The position numbers and the translations under genes were made by a program. A stretch of DNA of 64,000 nucleotides from Evansella cellulosilytica DSM 2522. Its GTDB lineage: Bacteria; Bacillota; Bacilli; Bacillales; Salisediminibacteriaceae. The notes beneath the pieces were generated by a model. The model searched no databases and was not told where the DNA came from. It saw only the letters and a program-made list of their open reading frames with translations. Location: NCBI RefSeq assembly GCF_000177235.2, contig NC_014829.1, positions 558,001 through 622,000 on the forward strand, written 5' to 3'. Below are positions 27,843 through 36,376 of this stretch, one piece after another; position 1 is the stretch's first letter; each line of letters opens with the position of its first letter.

Positions 27843-28753
27843 TGATGATTTCATGTGAAAACTTAGTAAAAATTTATAAAATTGATGATGAGCACGAAGT
27901 CATGGCTCTTCAAGGCTTAGATCTGGAAGTACAAGAGGGGGAAATGATGGGCATTATCGGGAATAGTGGTAGTGGTAAATCAACACTACTAAACATGTTA
28001 GGTGCTTTAGATCGCCCGACTGCTGGTAAGCTTTTTGTTAACGGAAAAGACTTACTACGCATTTCCGATAAGGAACAGGTTAAATACAAGCGAGATACAG
28101 TAGGTTTCATATGGCAAAATAACGCTCGAAACTTAATTCCATATTTGACGGCAGTTGAAAATGTAGAACTACCAATGCTTCTGAAAGGGCGATATAAAAA
28201 ACAGCGAGCGAAAGAGTTGCTCGAAATGGTTGGTTTAGGGCACAGAATAAATAGCAAGCTAGATATGCTTTCTGGTGGAGAACAGCAGCGTGTTGCAATC
28301 GCGATTTCGTTAGCTAACAACCCGAGTCTTTTGTTAGCAGATGAGCCTACAGGTAGTGTCGATACAAAAACCGCTGATATTATTTTAGATGTATTTCGCA
28401 ATCTCAATAGGGAGTTAGGTGTTACGATTGTCATCGTGACCCACGATATGCAATTATCAAGGAAAATGGATCGTGTTGTCAACATCCGTGACGGGAAAAC
28501 ATCGAGTGAAATACTTCGTAAATCTGTCTATCAAGACGCGCTGAATGAAGATGGTACATTGAAAGATGGTGGGCTATTTGGCGAAGAAGAGGAGGATACG
28601 CATGTTGAATATGCTGTTCTCGATCGAGCAGGCCGCATACAAGTACCTAGGGAGTATCTCGATTCAATCGAAATTGGTGACTCCAACAAACTCGAGGTTG
28701 TACTCGAAGATGGCAAAATAGTGCTTTTGAACCCAAAAGAACAAAATAAATAG
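27842..28753 (+). CDS. ABC ATPase with C-terminal AbrB/SpoVT-like domain
   Basis: Second ATPase of the exporter operon, 303 residues. Its ATG overlaps the permease stop by one base. The ATPase core (1-230) has Walker A GNSGSGKST, signature LSGGEQQR, Walker B LLLADEPTG and an intact switch His (VTHD). After an acidic linker comes a 45-residue tail (about 255-300) with LDRAGRIQVPREYLDSIEIG and LEVVLEDGKIVLLNP. That is the pattern of the swapped-hairpin AbrB/MazE fold, normally a DNA-binding dimer module. Here it may dimerise the ATPase or sense something; that role is inference. The normal length of this ATPase class is about 225-250, so the tail is an addition. Confidence 0.87.
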   Translation: MMISCENLVKIYKIDDEHEVMALQGLDLEVQEGEMMGIIGNSGSGKSTLLNMLGALDRPTAGKLFVNGKDLLRISDKEQVKYKRDTVGFIWQNNARNLIPYLTAVENVELPMLLKGRYKKQRAKELLEMVGLGHRINSKLDMLSGGEQQRVAIAISLANNPSLLLADEPTGSVDTKTADIILDVFRNLNRELGVTIVIVTHDMQLSRKMDRVVNIRDGKTSSEILRKSVYQDALNEDGTLKDGGLFGEEEEDTHVEYAVLDRAGRIQVPREYLDSIEIGDSNKLEVVLEDGKIVLLNPKEQNK

Positions 28754-28756
28754 AAT

Positions 28757-28945
28757 GTTGAGGGCGCTGAAATAGTACAGAGCAACTTTTTCAGTGCCTT
28801 TTATTTTTATTGCAATGGCTACGTTCGTTGCGCGCCTGATAGGATAAACCCACTCCTAGCAGGCTTTTAAACGATTCCAACAACTTCGCACATTGCTTAG
28901 GGGCACTGAAAAAGTGAAAGAACGCCACTTTTTCAGTGCCCTCGA
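28757..28945. repeat. Dispersed hairpin-rich intergenic repeat after the ABC exporter operon
   Basis: It has the same block order as at 8274 and 22010: GGGCGCTGAAATAGTACAG with CAACTTTTTCAGTGCC, AATGGCTACGTTCGTTGCGC, a CCTGATAGG..CCTAGCAGG hairpin with one change, ACGATTCCAACAACTTCGCA, and a terminal hairpin (about 28902-28945) with arms GGGCACTGAAAAAGTG and CACTTTTTCAGTGCCC. It probably acts as terminator of the operon. Confidence 0.65.
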
Positions 28946-29288
28946 TTTATTAGCTTTTTGGACCTGCTTGCCCTGATGCTTTCATATAGGGAGGCAGGTC
29001 TTTTGTATGTTCTGATGGTCGAGTGCTGAAACAAAAGGGGGGTTGATGAAAACCAGAACCCACGTAAGAGCATATAGGTAGGCAAGAGAATGCGTTAAAA
29101 TGTCGATAGAGGATTCTTCCTTTCTTGTGGGATGGAAAAAAGTGATAAACGTGGGGGAAATGAGGATGTCCTTATATGCAACAAACATAATCTTATTTTT
29201 CTAAAATCTCAATATTTTTATTTTTCAAATTCGTAACGTACTATTTTTTATATCGTCAAAGTAATAAAACGTTAAATTGGAGGGCCAT
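28946..29288. other. Gene-free stretch with a hairpin and an mraZ-leader-like end
   Basis: A hairpin with arms GACCTGC and GCAGGTC (about 28961-29000) is followed by TTTT. At 29129-29166 GTGGG-like words (GTGGGATGG, GTGATAAAC, GTGGGGGAAATG) and ATGAGGATGT resemble the leader and start of mraZ genes, but the frame then stops making sense. It may be a displaced remnant. The 68-codon leftward frame here is not supported. Confidence 0.3.
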
Positions 29289-30512
29289 ATGAAAAAAATA
29301 ATAACAATAACTATAATGTTAATTTATGTCGTCATACTCTTAGTTGGCTGTGGCTCAAATGAAGATAAGAGTAACTTTAGGACAACTCCAGAACGAAAGA
29401 GCGATATTTCTGATGGACAGCAAAAATTTGCTTTTGACTTAATATCAGAACTAGAAAACGATCTTAAAGAAAATGAGAATATGTTTATATCTCCTATGAG
29501 TATTTCTATCGCATTAGCAATGGTTGTTAATGGAGCCGAAGGAGAGACAAAGGAGGAAATATTACAGACGCTACATTTAAATGAACTAAGTGATGAAGTA
29601 CGAAATGAATATTATAAACAACTTATCATGTATTTAGAGAATCATAATGAAGACTTCCTCATGTCAATCGCAAACTCTATTTGGAGTGATGACAAATTTG
29701 AAGCGAAAGAGCCATTTATTACCGAAAATAAAGAAATGCTCTTTTCTGAGGTTCGTGAACAGCCCTTACTGACTCAGCAAACGGTCGATGACATTAACGA
29801 ATGGGCAAGTGAAAACACAAATGGCAACATTGAGAAAATATTTGATTCCGTTAATGACATGCATCCTGAGGTAGTCATGTATTTAATCAATGCGATATAT
29901 TTAAAGGGTAATTGGGAGTTGCCTTTCAACGAAGAGATGACGAAAAAAGGTACATTTTATAACGTTGATAACACGGAAAGTACGATAGATTTCATGTGGC
30001 AAAGTGCCAAATATAGTTATACAGAAACGAGAGAATTGCAAGCAGTGAGGCTTCCTTACGCAAATAGCAATGCTTTCATGACGATTGTCCTCCCTAAACA
30101 TATTGATAAATTTGAAATCAATGAAAGTAAATGGAAAAAAATCAATCATTCCTTTGATGAGGAAATGATAGATATAAAGATGCCTAAGTTCACTTTAGAA
30201 TACGAGAACGAGATGTCGAATTATTTAAAAAATTTAGGTATTGAAAAGGCCTTTAACAAAGCACAATCTGATTTTTCTAGAATAACGGATGACCCAAGGT
30301 TTGTTATTAGTCGTGTTTTACACAACACATTTGTTGAGGTTGATGAAAAAGGGAGTGAGGCAGCAGCAGTCACAGCAATAGAAGCGGTGGCAGAATCTAG
30401 CATAGTAACTAAAATACCAGAAATGGTCATCAATCGTCCGTTTTATATCTTTATTCACGATGAAGAATTTGATGTTATTCTATTTGCTGGAAGAATAAAT
30501 ACAATCTATTAA
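29289..30512 (+). CDS. Serpin-family protease inhibitor, lipoprotein
   Basis: The start is the ATG at 29289, behind GGAGGG; the TTG at 29277 lies before that site. The product has 407 residues. The signal peptide ends in the lipobox LLVGC. The serpin domain runs from about 45 to the end: FAFDLISEL, NMFISPMSISIALAMVVNGA, the shutter-region LINAIYLKGNWELPF, and the C-terminal NRPFYIFIHDE. The hinge EKGSEAAAVTA keeps the small residues needed for loop insertion, so it should be an inhibitor and not a dead homologue. Counting from the hinge puts Glu-Ser at P1-P1', which would favour a Glu-specific protease. It is anchored on the outer face and may protect surface enzymes. Serpins are uncommon in Bacillaceae. 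Confidence 0.92.
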   Translation: MKKIITITIMLIYVVILLVGCGSNEDKSNFRTTPERKSDISDGQQKFAFDLISELENDLKENENMFISPMSISIALAMVVNGAEGETKEEILQTLHLNELSDEVRNEYYKQLIMYLENHNEDFLMSIANSIWSDDKFEAKEPFITENKEMLFSEVREQPLLTQQTVDDINEWASENTNGNIEKIFDSVNDMHPEVVMYLINAIYLKGNWELPFNEEMTKKGTFYNVDNTESTIDFMWQSAKYSYTETRELQAVRLPYANSNAFMTIVLPKHIDKFEINESKWKKINHSFDEEMIDIKMPKFTLEYENEMSNYLKNLGIEKAFNKAQSDFSRITDDPRFVISRVLHNTFVEVDEKGSEAAAVTAIEAVAESSIVTKIPEMVINRPFYIFIHDEEFDVILFAGRINTIY

Positions 30513-30579
30513 AATCCGTTTTAATTGTGAACAATATTAAACAAATTTAATAAATCTAGATATTATTACCTGAAAATGA

Positions 30580-30628
30580 TTGAAATATAGCAAAATTAAT
30601 ATTATAATAAACTCTGAAAGCGTTTTCG
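30580..30628 (+). promoter_or_regulatory. Promoter and cre box of the GH16 glucanase gene
   Basis: -35 TTGAAA (30580-30585), 17-bp spacer, -10 TATAAT (30603-30608). A cre box TGAAAGCGTTTTCG (30615-30628; 13 of 14 consensus positions) overlaps the expected transcription start, so CcpA would repress in good sugar supply. The leader of about 155 bases to the ATG has no other clear structure. Confidence 0.75.
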
Positions 30629-30774
30629 TTTGCATCGTAATATTTCTAGCAAACTTAAACTCTTTAATATGTGCATCGAAGATTTACGGGATGCATTTAT
30701 TTTTTTCACTTTTGCTAACGCGTGTTAGTTATGTGTTAGTAGTAAAAAAACTAAATGTTATAGGAGGTAGAAGG

Positions 30775-33700
30775 ATGGTAAGAAATAAGGTTATTGTACT
30801 TTTTTCCGTTTTTACATTACTTTTTAGCGTATTTGCTCCTGGACTGAGTCCTCAAAATGTTAAAGCAGTAGGTACGGAAGAAGTAGAGGACGTAGTAGAG
30901 ACAAAGGGTGACAGAAGCCCAAATCCAGAAGATGATGGTTGGGAGTTAACTTTTGCCGATGAATTTGATGGCGACGAAATAAATATGGATAACTGGAGCT
31001 TCGATGAGCCTACAAATGGTAGATGGAACGGTGAAATACAATCATACACAGAGAATAATGCTAAGGTTGAAGATGGAAATTTAATTATTTGGGCCGATAA
31101 AGAAGATATTACAGAGCCAGATGGTCAAGTATATAACTATTCTTCTTCTAAGCTTTGGACTAAAGATAAACAAACTTTGACTTATGGAAGAGTAGATGTA
31201 AAAGCGAAATTACCAGAAGGACAAGGCATGTGGCCAGCGATTTGGATGATGCCAAATGATGAACCATTTTATGGAACGTGGCCAGTAAGTGGAGAAATAG
31301 ATATTATGGAATTGTTAGGACATGAGCCTGATACAGTCCATGGAGCTATCCACTTTGGTAGACCGCATCAAGAAAGACAGGGAACATTTATTTTAGAAGA
31401 TGGAACAACTTTTGCTGATGACTATCATGTGTTTAGTATAGAATGGGAACCTGGAGAAATTAGATGGTATGTAAATGATATTCACTTCCATACTGCAAAT
31501 GATTGGTTCACTAAACATCCTGATAATGCAGATGCTTATACTTATCCTGCACCATTCGATCAACCGTTCATGTTAATTCTGAATATTTCTGTTGGTGGTG
31601 GATGGCCTGGAAATCCTGATGAAACAACTGTATTTCCACAACAAATGAAAGTTGATTATGTGAGATTTTACGAAAAAGATGAGTACCCAGTACATGAAAA
31701 ACCAGAAAGTGCTGAGGAACGTGAAGGAAGAGCACCTCTAGAAGATGGTAACTATGTATATAATGGTAGCTTTGACAGTAATGACCCTGAAGTAGAGGGA
31801 ATAGAAGGTGTCCCTTATACTGATTATTGGACATTTTTAAAGGCTGGAGGCGGTAATGCTAGTCTTCAGGTGAATGATGGTGCGTTAGATATACAAATTG
31901 ATTCTGGCGGGGATGTTGAACACGGCATTCAGGTGCTTCAAGCGCCAATACATCTTATTGAAGGAGCTACGTATAGAGCGTCCTTTAGTGCGAAAGCTGA
32001 GAATGAAAGGCCATTAAAAGTAAAAATAGGTGGAGATGGAGATGCTGGTTGGGCCGATTATGCTGGAAAAGATCCAATCACTCTTTCTACTTCTTGGGAA
32101 GATTATGAATTTGAATTTAAGATGGAAAATTTAACTGATGTTAAAGCTAGATACGAGTTCAATATGGGGTTAAACAACAGCAATGTTTCACTTAAAGATG
32201 TTAGATTAGAAAAAATTGCTGATCCAGACCCTGCTGATATGATTAGAGGTCCACTACCAACTGGAAACTACATTTTTAATGGTACTTTTGATCAAGGTGA
32301 AGGCAGAATGGGATTCTGGGAATTCAATACAGATGAAACTGCTGAAGCAACTCATTATATTGGAAGTGCAATAAATGAGCGAAGATTTGATGCATTAATT
32401 AGTAATGGTGGTAACAATGTAGATTCTGTACAGTTATCTCAAAGTGGTTTCACATTAGAAAATGGTAGAGAATATGAATTAACTTTTGATGCAAGTGCAG
32501 AAGCTGAAAGAGATATTCAAGTAGCTTTAACAAATTTAAACTCTGAAGTTGTTTATGAAGAAACAATAAGTTTAACTACGAGTACTGAAAAACATACTAT
32601 AGAATTTTCTGTTGATTCAGAAACAGATAATAATTCAGAGCTTCAATTTAATTTAGGCGGTAATAACAACAATGTATACATTGATAATGTGTTTTTGAAG
32701 AAACTGCCATTAGATATTGAAGTAGGAAACCTTCTTAAGAATGGTATCTTCGACGGGCTAGCTAGTTGGAGAGCAGAAGCGTTTAATCCTGGTCAAGCAA
32801 CTTTTTCTGTAGAAGATGGAATGGCGAAAGCTGCTATCACTAATATTGGAACTGCTGATTGGAATATTCAATTATTCCAAGAGGGAGTCAATATCGAACA
32901 AGATGTTACTTATGAAGTTTCATTTGATGCAAAATCAACTGTTGATCGACCATTACACGTACAAATTCAACGTAATGGTGAACACCATGGCGATGATGAT
33001 TGGACAGTATATTTTGAAGAAACTGCATCTTTAACGGATACGTTACAAACATTCACTTATAGCTTTACAATGAATGAAGATTCTGATCCAGTATCTAAAT
33101 TTGGTTTTCCTTTAGGGAAAGATGCTGAAGGTTTAATACCATCAGAAGCACATGATGTATTTATTGACAATGTATCAGTAAGGAAGGTTGACGGTGAGGT
33201 TGAGGATCCAGGAACAGAAGACCCAGGAACAGAGGATCCAGGAACAGAAGACCCTGATGCTCCTGAAGAAAGACCAATGGGAGAAGAGTTTTTTGAGGAT
33301 TTTGCTTCCCATGATGAAGACCGATGGTCGATGGCAGGTGTTTGGACAAATGGAGATATGTTTAATACAACGTGGTATCCAGAACAAGTCACTTTCAATG
33401 ATGGGAAAATGCAATTAACTCTTGACCATGACGAAAACGCTTCAGAAACAGGTATACCTTACAAGTCTGGTGAACTTCGTACAAATGATTTTTATCATTT
33501 TGGTCTGTACGAAGTAAGTATGAAGCCTGTGGCGTCAGAAGGAACAGTGTCATCATTCTTTACTTACACTGGTGAGTGGGATTGGGATGGTGATCCTTGG
33601 GATGAAATTGATATCGAGTTTTTAGGTAAAGATACAACGAGAATTCAATTTAACTACTTTACTGATGGTGTTGGTGGTAATGAGTATTATCATGATTTAG

Positions 33701-34227
33701 GTTTTGATGCATCTGAGTCATTTAACACATATGCATTTGAATGGAGAGAAGACTCCATTACTTGGTTTGTAAATGGTGAAGCTGTTTATACAGCTACTGA
33801 GAATATTCCACAAACGCCACAAAAAATTATGATGAACTTGTGGCCTGGTATAGGAGTAGATGGATGGACTGGTGTATTCGATGACGCTGATATTCCATTA
33901 GTGGCAGAATACGATTGGGTAAGGTTTACACCACTTGAAGAATTATCTCATGACCCTATAATAGTAGAACCAGAAACACCAGAAACGCCAGAAACACCAG
34001 AAACACCAGAAACACCAGAAACACCAGAAACACCGGAATCAGATGATGATAGTAAAGATGAATCAGATGAAGATGGTGATTCAGAAGAAACTTCTAAGGA
34101 AGGTTCAAAAGATGGAGATGCTCTACCAAGCACGGCAACAAATGCATATAACTATCTATTAGTTGGTATGTTATTACTCGTAATCGGTGGTGTTTCCTTC
34201 TTCATAAGAAGAAAGCAGCTAGGATAA
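30775..34227 (+). CDS. Cell-wall-anchored beta-glucanase with two GH16 domains (laminarinase type and lichenase type)
   Basis: The start is the ATG at 30775, behind AGGAGGTAGAAGG; longer frames run through the promoter. The product has 1150 residues. Order: signal peptide (1-31), GH16 domain 1 (about 45-300) with GEIDIME at 173-179 (ExDxxE, beta-bulge type of beta-1,3-glucanases), three CBM4/9-like modules (about 323-480, 497-645, 650-800), a DPGTE linker, GH16 domain 2 (about 820-1060) with DEIDIEFLGK at 943-952 (ExDxE, lichenase type), PET repeats, the sorting signal LPSTA (1117-1121), a membrane helix and a basic tail. It should cut both beta-1,3- and mixed beta-1,3-1,4-glucans at the cell surface. 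A LacI-type gene follows, and a cre box precedes. Confidence 0.92.
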   Translation: MVRNKVIVLFSVFTLLFSVFAPGLSPQNVKAVGTEEVEDVVETKGDRSPNPEDDGWELTFADEFDGDEINMDNWSFDEPTNGRWNGEIQSYTENNAKVEDGNLIIWADKEDITEPDGQVYNYSSSKLWTKDKQTLTYGRVDVKAKLPEGQGMWPAIWMMPNDEPFYGTWPVSGEIDIMELLGHEPDTVHGAIHFGRPHQERQGTFILEDGTTFADDYHVFSIEWEPGEIRWYVNDIHFHTANDWFTKHPDNADAYTYPAPFDQPFMLILNISVGGGWPGNPDETTVFPQQMKVDYVRFYEKDEYPVHEKPESAEEREGRAPLEDGNYVYNGSFDSNDPEVEGIEGVPYTDYWTFLKAGGGNASLQVNDGALDIQIDSGGDVEHGIQVLQAPIHLIEGATYRASFSAKAENERPLKVKIGGDGDAGWADYAGKDPITLSTSWEDYEFEFKMENLTDVKARYEFNMGLNNSNVSLKDVRLEKIADPDPADMIRGPLPTGNYIFNGTFDQGEGRMGFWEFNTDETAEATHYIGSAINERRFDALISNGGNNVDSVQLSQSGFTLENGREYELTFDASAEAERDIQVALTNLNSEVVYEETISLTTSTEKHTIEFSVDSETDNNSELQFNLGGNNNNVYIDNVFLKKLPLDIEVGNLLKNGIFDGLASWRAEAFNPGQATFSVEDGMAKAAITNIGTADWNIQLFQEGVNIEQDVTYEVSFDAKSTVDRPLHVQIQRNGEHHGDDDWTVYFEETASLTDTLQTFTYSFTMNEDSDPVSKFGFPLGKDAEGLIPSEAHDVFIDNVSVRKVDGEVEDPGTEDPGTEDPGTEDPDAPEERPMGEEFFEDFASHDEDRWSMAGVWTNGDMFNTTWYPEQVTFNDGKMQLTLDHDENASETGIPYKSGELRTNDFYHFGLYEVSMKPVASEGTVSSFFTYTGEWDWDGDPWDEIDIEFLGKDTTRIQFNYFTDGVGGNEYYHDLGFDASESFNTYAFEWREDSITWFVNGEAVYTATENIPQTPQKIMMNLWPGIGVDGWTGVFDDADIPLVAEYDWVRFTPLEELSHDPIIVEPETPETPETPETPETPETPETPESDDDSKDESDEDGDSEETSKEGSKDGDALPSTATNAYNYLLVGMLLLVIGGVSFFIRRKQLG

Positions 34228-34726
34228 TAGCAATAGCTTTGGTCTACCAAAACTATTCCTAATGAATGTATTAGTCGGTTAGCAAATAAATAGCTAACCG
34301 GCTTCTTCTTAACATACTTATCATTTTAATCACATCACATGTCACTAACGTGTGATGTTTTTAAATTATTGCCACTATACTACAGTGAATATTTTTATAT
34401 TATCGAAATTTTATTAGCTTACTTCGTGAACAGGTTTGGAGAGGATTAGGATATTTCATATTAGAAGAAATAGTTTTGACAATATGGATTGGAATCAATG
34501 ACCATGTATTTTGCCTGCATGAATGTTTCTTACCTATGTAAGAGTGTGATTTATACAACGAGGTCTTTAAGAATAGATTATTGGCTTTTACTTAATGACG
34601 TATAGACTACCAAAATAATGTATGTAACAGTTTTTTTCTAATAAATATACATCATTAAAAAATAGTAAATTTTTTACTTTTTCTGTTACAATAGAATAAA
34701 TAATGAAGAATTAGGTGAAGAAAACG
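34228..34726. terminator. Intergenic region with two rightward terminators
   Basis: Terminator 1, 34274-34310, pairs GTCGGTTAGC with GCTAACCGGC and is followed by TTCTTCTT. Terminator 2, 34333-34361, pairs CATCACA with TGTGATG and is followed by TTTTT. The remaining 34362-34726 is A/T-rich and must hold the promoter of the LacI-type gene (a TACAATAGAAT-like -10 near 34686). Nothing else is seen. Confidence 0.65.
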
Positions 34727-35788
34727 ATGCGTAGTGAGGATCTAGCAAAGCTTATTGGAGTATCTAGAAGTACAATAACAAGGGTAATAAATAATTATCC
34801 GGATATACCTCAGGCAACTAGAGATAAAGTTTTAAAGGCGATAGAAGAATATAATTATGCACCGAATGCTTCAGCAAGAAAATTAGCTGGAGCTACAAAT
34901 AAGATGATTGCTATCATTGTGTTAGATGTTAAAGATGACGGTGTGACACACCATGTTAAAACAACCGATGATACATTAATATACAACAACCCATTTTTTT
35001 CACCAGTTATTAACGCGGTGAGTGATCAAGCAAATAAGATGGACTATTATGCATTAATATCGATTGCTTATTCAAAGGAAGACTTGAAGAAAGTCGAAAG
35101 TATATTTAATCAAAAAATGATAGAAGGAGCAATTTTTGTTGGGACACAGGAAGCTGAAAATGAGCTTATTTTTAAGCTTATAAAGCAAAATCACAAAATT
35201 GCTTTGATTGACACGAATGAAATTTATAGTAAGAAGCACGATGCAATCTATATCAACCCAGATAACTTTGAAGGTAGTGTGAAAGCAATAAATTACCTTG
35301 TTGAATTAGGGCATAAAAACATTGGTATTATAACGGGGAACTTAAATAAATTATCGGCTCAGGAGAGGCTGGACGGATTTAAAGAGACATTAAGCCGACA
35401 TGGGTTAGTACTTAATTGCGATCATTTTTACCATGGAGATTTCACTGAAAATAGTGGGTACGATGGGGTAAATCACATCCTTCGTGCACATAGCAAACCT
35501 ACGGCAATTTTTGTTAGTAACGACACGATGGCAATTGGTGCCTATAAAGCAATCGCAGAGATAGGGCTAAAGATTCCTGAGGATATCTCTATAATAGGGT
35601 TTGATAACTCATTTATATCTTCGTATTTAACGCCGCCACTAACAACCGTCGACATATCGTTTGCTGACATTGCCAAAAGGGCAACAACCCTTTTAATTGA
35701 TTCGGTAGAAAACAATAAGAAAGTTGGTATTGTTGAAAAGATACATGCCACACTTATCGAACGAGAATCATGTAAAAGAATAAACTGA
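34727..35788 (+). CDS. LacI-family transcriptional regulator
   Basis: DNA-binding regulator of 353 residues from the ATG at 34727 (AGGTGA upstream; a GTG at 34715 is a possible alternative). The N-terminal LacI helix-turn-helix is EDLAKLIGVSRSTITRVIN, and the hinge is NASARKLAG. The periplasmic-binding-protein-like sensor domain (about 62-350) contains AIFVSNDTMAIGAYKAI and ISIIGFDNS, which are conserved sugar-sensing LacI regions. It follows the GH16 glucanase, so control of beta-glucan use in response to a glucan-derived sugar is a reasonable guess. No matching palindromic operator apart from the cre-like site was identified. Confidence 0.9.
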   Translation: MRSEDLAKLIGVSRSTITRVINNYPDIPQATRDKVLKAIEEYNYAPNASARKLAGATNKMIAIIVLDVKDDGVTHHVKTTDDTLIYNNPFFSPVINAVSDQANKMDYYALISIAYSKEDLKKVESIFNQKMIEGAIFVGTQEAENELIFKLIKQNHKIALIDTNEIYSKKHDAIYINPDNFEGSVKAINYLVELGHKNIGIITGNLNKLSAQERLDGFKETLSRHGLVLNCDHFYHGDFTENSGYDGVNHILRAHSKPTAIFVSNDTMAIGAYKAIAEIGLKIPEDISIIGFDNSFISSYLTPPLTTVDISFADIAKRATTLLIDSVENNKKVGIVEKIHATLIERESCKRIN

Positions 35789-35866
35789 AATGAATAATTA
35801 CGTGACATCTACTCAACAATTATCGAAGAGTTTGGAAAGAAAAAAGGTGATTGTTGAATAAGTGAT

Positions 35867-35910
35867 AAGGGTGACTCAATAAGTGGAAAATCTTCTGATC
35901 ACCCTTTTTA
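35867..35910. terminator. Terminator between convergent genes
   Basis: AAGGGTGA (35867-35874) pairs with TCACCCTT (35899-35906), followed by TTTA. It lies between the LacI-type gene and the leftward membrane-protein gene. Confidence 0.65.
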
Positions 35911-35923
35911 AAATACCTTTCAT

Positions 35924-36376
35924 CTAGGACCCATTTTTCCCTACCGTTAGCGCTTGCCCCTTCCATAAAATGTCCTTAATAAGCTTTTCTTGATGTTCTT
36001 CACAATCAATAATAACGGTTGCCTCAGGAATTTTTAATATTCTTCTTGTTTGATAAAACTTTCTTTTTAACAAAAAGTAAATAACGTAGCCCAAAATAAA
36101 ACCAATAACGACAGTAATAAGTCCCCAAATGATAGGCCCCCACTTTAAAACAAATCCAATACTGGCTCCAATCACTGCTGTTCCCGTTCCTGTAGCCATC
36201 CCAACTTCAAATGCATTTGAATGTATGTTTCTAGTTCGTCCTGTAAACTCATTGATTAACGGTTTTTGATCCATAAAAACAACAAGTATTTTCTCCCTTG
36301 CAACGACCCTTTTTTCCAAAACTGAAATAGTTTGCTCTAGTTCTATAGATTGTTCAAATGTACCTACAATAATCAT
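35924..36376 (-). CDS. Hypothetical membrane protein with glycine-rich helical hairpin
   Basis: Protein of 150 residues that I do not recognise. It opens with a beta-like stretch and a helix (about 1-40), then a hydrophobic hairpin of two segments (about 58-82 and 84-103) whose first part is rich in Gly, Ala and Thr (VGMATGTGTAVIGAS), then a basic KRKFYQTRRILKIP stretch and a soluble tail. The layout recalls general-stress proteins with glycine-zipper helices, but no specific family can be named. It overlaps the upstream membrane-protein gene by 4 bases (ATGA), so the two are co-translated and probably act together. Confidence 0.75.
   Translation of the reverse strand: MIIVGTFEQSIELEQTISVLEKRVVAREKILVVFMDQKPLINEFTGRTRNIHSNAFEVGMATGTGTAVIGASIGFVLKWGPIIWGLITVVIGFILGYVIYFLLKRKFYQTRRILKIPEATVIIDCEEHQEKLIKDILWKGQALTVGKNGS

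Noticed and set aside
28982-29188. Leftward 68-codon frame before the serpin gene
   Set aside because: It lies over a hairpin and a leader-like sequence, has no start signal and no family features.
30580-30774. N-terminal extension of the GH16 glucanase
   Set aside because: It would include the -35, -10 and cre box; the ATG at 30775 has a perfect ribosome binding site and a clean signal peptide.
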